Shown: positions 6,469 through 7,480 of the stretch, one piece after another
Layout of the letters: every line of letters starts with the position of its first letter
How positions within the stretch are numbered: position 1 is the stretch's first letter
Source: Holosporales bacterium
Lineage (GTDB): Bacteria; Pseudomonadota; Alphaproteobacteria; UBA3830; JAIRMZ01
Reading direction: 5' to 3'
Assembly (NCBI GenBank): GCA_031258355.1
Contig: JAIRMZ010000103.1
Coordinates: 1-7,480 of the forward strand
DNA: 7,480 bases
Translations under genes and position numbers: made by a program
The notes under the pieces: generated by a model
What the model was told of the DNA's origin: nothing
The model's input: the letters and a program-made list of their open reading frames with translations, nothing else
Database searches by the model: none

Positions 6469-7480
6469 AAGTGTAAAATCTCCCGCACAACCTCTCGATC
6501 ATTGAAGGGGTACCGTTCCTTGCCTCGTTGCTGTGTCACTTCGTGCCCTTTTCCCGCAATCAAAACACAGTCCTCTGAGGTCGCCTCTGCCAAAGCGGCT
6601 GCAATCGCTTCCCGTCGATCAGGAATCTCTTGAAAGGGAATACGTGCTGTCAAGCCAGCACGAATCTCTTTTCTGATAGAATCGGGATCTTCTTCCCTCG
6701 GGTTATCGTCTGTTAAAAACAAGAAATCGCTCTTCTGTTCCGCTATTCTCCCCATGAGGGGGCGCTTTGTCGCATCACGATTCCCTCCGCAACCAAAGAC
6801 TAAAAGGATACGGCCCTCTGTATGAGGACGAATAGCAGCAAGGGCTTTTTCTAATGCATGTGGACTATGCGCATAATCGACAAGGACCCGTTTCCTTGCT
6901 CCTTCTAGATGTTCTAATCGCCCGGGAACCCCCTGAAGAGGAAGGGTCGTAGAGGGTGGGAAAATCTGGAAAAGTTCCTCTAGCCGCGTTCCGCTTGCAA
7001 GCACAAGTCCGATAGCGCAAAGAAGATTGGCGCTCTGGAAATCCCCTATCAAAGGCACGAACCAAGACACGGGTTGCCCCAAAAGAAGACCTCGAAGGTG
7101 TTGCCCATGAGGTGTTGGTTCCCAAGCTTCCCAAACAAGAGATCGGGCATGTTTCCCGTAGTCAAGGACCTGCTGCTCCCGCTGTTCGGCGATCTGACGC
7201 AAAACGGGATATTCCGGAATGTCGGCATTCAAAACACTGATTCCTGAAGAAGGGAGCAAGTCCGCGAAAAGACGTTGCTTGGCCATGAAATAGGTCGACA
7301 TCGTTTGGTGATAATCGAGATGATCTTGGCTCAATTGTGTGAAAGCGGCGGCGGTCAGCTTCACCCCATCGAGGCGACATTGATCGAGCCCATGGCTTGA
7401 AGCCTCTAATGCGCCATGCGTGATGCCTTCCTCTGTAAGCCAAGCCAATTCTCTGTGCAAGGAAAGAGGATCTGGTGTGG
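6465..7480 (-). CDS. murE: UDP-N-acetylmuramoyl-L-alanyl-D-glutamate--2,6-diaminopimelate ligase (MurE), 5' end outside window
   Basis: Only the last ~338 residues are visible; the reading frame runs off the right edge, so the N-terminal UDP-binding domain and the P-loop are not in view (a complete MurE is roughly 480-500 residues). The enzyme adds the third stem-peptide residue to UDP-MurNAc-L-Ala-D-Glu in the cytoplasm. The fragment opens with TPDPLSLHRELAWL, then EASSHGLDQ, LSQDHLDYHQTMSTYFMAK (containing the family's modified lysine), VDYAHSPHALEKAL, FGCGGNRDATKRPLMG, DDNPREE, IPDRREAI and IAGKGHE, all in the expected order. The DNPR motif (6696-6707) is the hallmark of enzymes selecting meso-diaminopimelate rather than lysine, so the peptidoglycan should be meso-DAP type. 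VDYAHSPHAL differs slightly from the usual VDYAHTPDAL. The TTG at 7458-7460 is an internal Leu codon, not the start. The stop overlaps the murF start by four bases. Confidence 0.97.
   Translation of the reverse strand, partial: TPDPLSLHRELAWLTEEGITHGALEASSHGLDQCRLDGVKLTAAAFTQLSQDHLDYHQTMSTYFMAKQRLFADLLPSSGISVLNADIPEYPVLRQIAEQREQQVLDYGKHARSLVWEAWEPTPHGQHLRGLLLGQPVSWFVPLIGDFQSANLLCAIGLVLASGTRLEELFQIFPPSTTLPLQGVPGRLEHLEGARKRVLVDYAHSPHALEKALAAIRPHTEGRILLVFGCGGNRDATKRPLMGRIAEQKSDFLFLTDDNPREEDPDSIRKEIRAGLTARIPFQEIPDRREAIAAALAEATSEDCVLIAGKGHEVTQQRGKERYPFNDREVVREILHL

Noticed and set aside
6140..6502. 120-codon minus-strand frame across the murE/murF junction
   Set aside because: It overlaps both genes in another frame, with Arg- and Cys-rich composition typical of a shadow frame.
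7458..7460. TTG as a start codon of murE
   Set aside because: Family-conserved sequence (TPDPLSL) continues upstream in the same frame to the window edge, so the TTG is an internal Leu codon.

Overview
The window carries two convergent blocks of cell-envelope genes that meet tail to tail near position 2650-2705. It looks like core chromosome of a Gram-negative bacterium, most likely an alphaproteobacterium. Four things support this: the envC-ctpA gene pair; alphaproteobacterial-style MurD signatures (a WIAGG..KE.G motif and SPACASFDQF.DFEERG); a CtpA C-terminus ending in a 'D.QL..g..iAraL' helix; and the DNPR motif of a meso-diaminopimelate-adding MurE. The moderate base composition and the broken dcw cluster would suit a host-associated or reduced-genome lineage such as Holosporales, but that placement is a guess.

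Plus-strand block (1-2705). The C-terminal end of an upstream gene (1-142, resembling the ComF phosphoribosyltransferase C-terminus) is followed after 9 bases by an EnvC-like amidase activator (152-1120). A periplasmic S41 carboxyl-terminal processing protease (1123-2511) comes 2 bases later. After 14 more bases there is a 59-residue predicted membrane protein (2526-2705) that I do not recognise. The tight spacing and a good ribosome binding site before each start indicate one operon. EnvC and CtpA both act outside the cytoplasmic membrane on peptidoglycan remodelling or its control.

Minus-strand block (7480 down to 2645). murE (5' end outside the window), murF, mraY and murD appear in the classic dcw order. 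The murE/murF and mraY/murD pairs share ATGA stop-start overlaps, and murF/mraY abut with no gap. Together they add meso-DAP (MurE) and D-Ala-D-Ala (MurF), transfer the finished UDP-MurNAc-pentapeptide to undecaprenyl phosphate (MraY), and add D-Glu (MurD). The usual next genes ftsW, murG and murC are absent; murD runs straight into the opposing operon with a 61-base overlap.

There is no gene-free stretch over 300 bases. I see no RNA gene, mobile element, CRISPR array or convincing terminator. The window is mostly conventional. The points worth a second look are the convergent junction with its unrecognised small membrane protein, the loss of all metal ligands in the EnvC LytM domain, the truncated dcw cluster, and an apparent difference in base composition between the two blocks.
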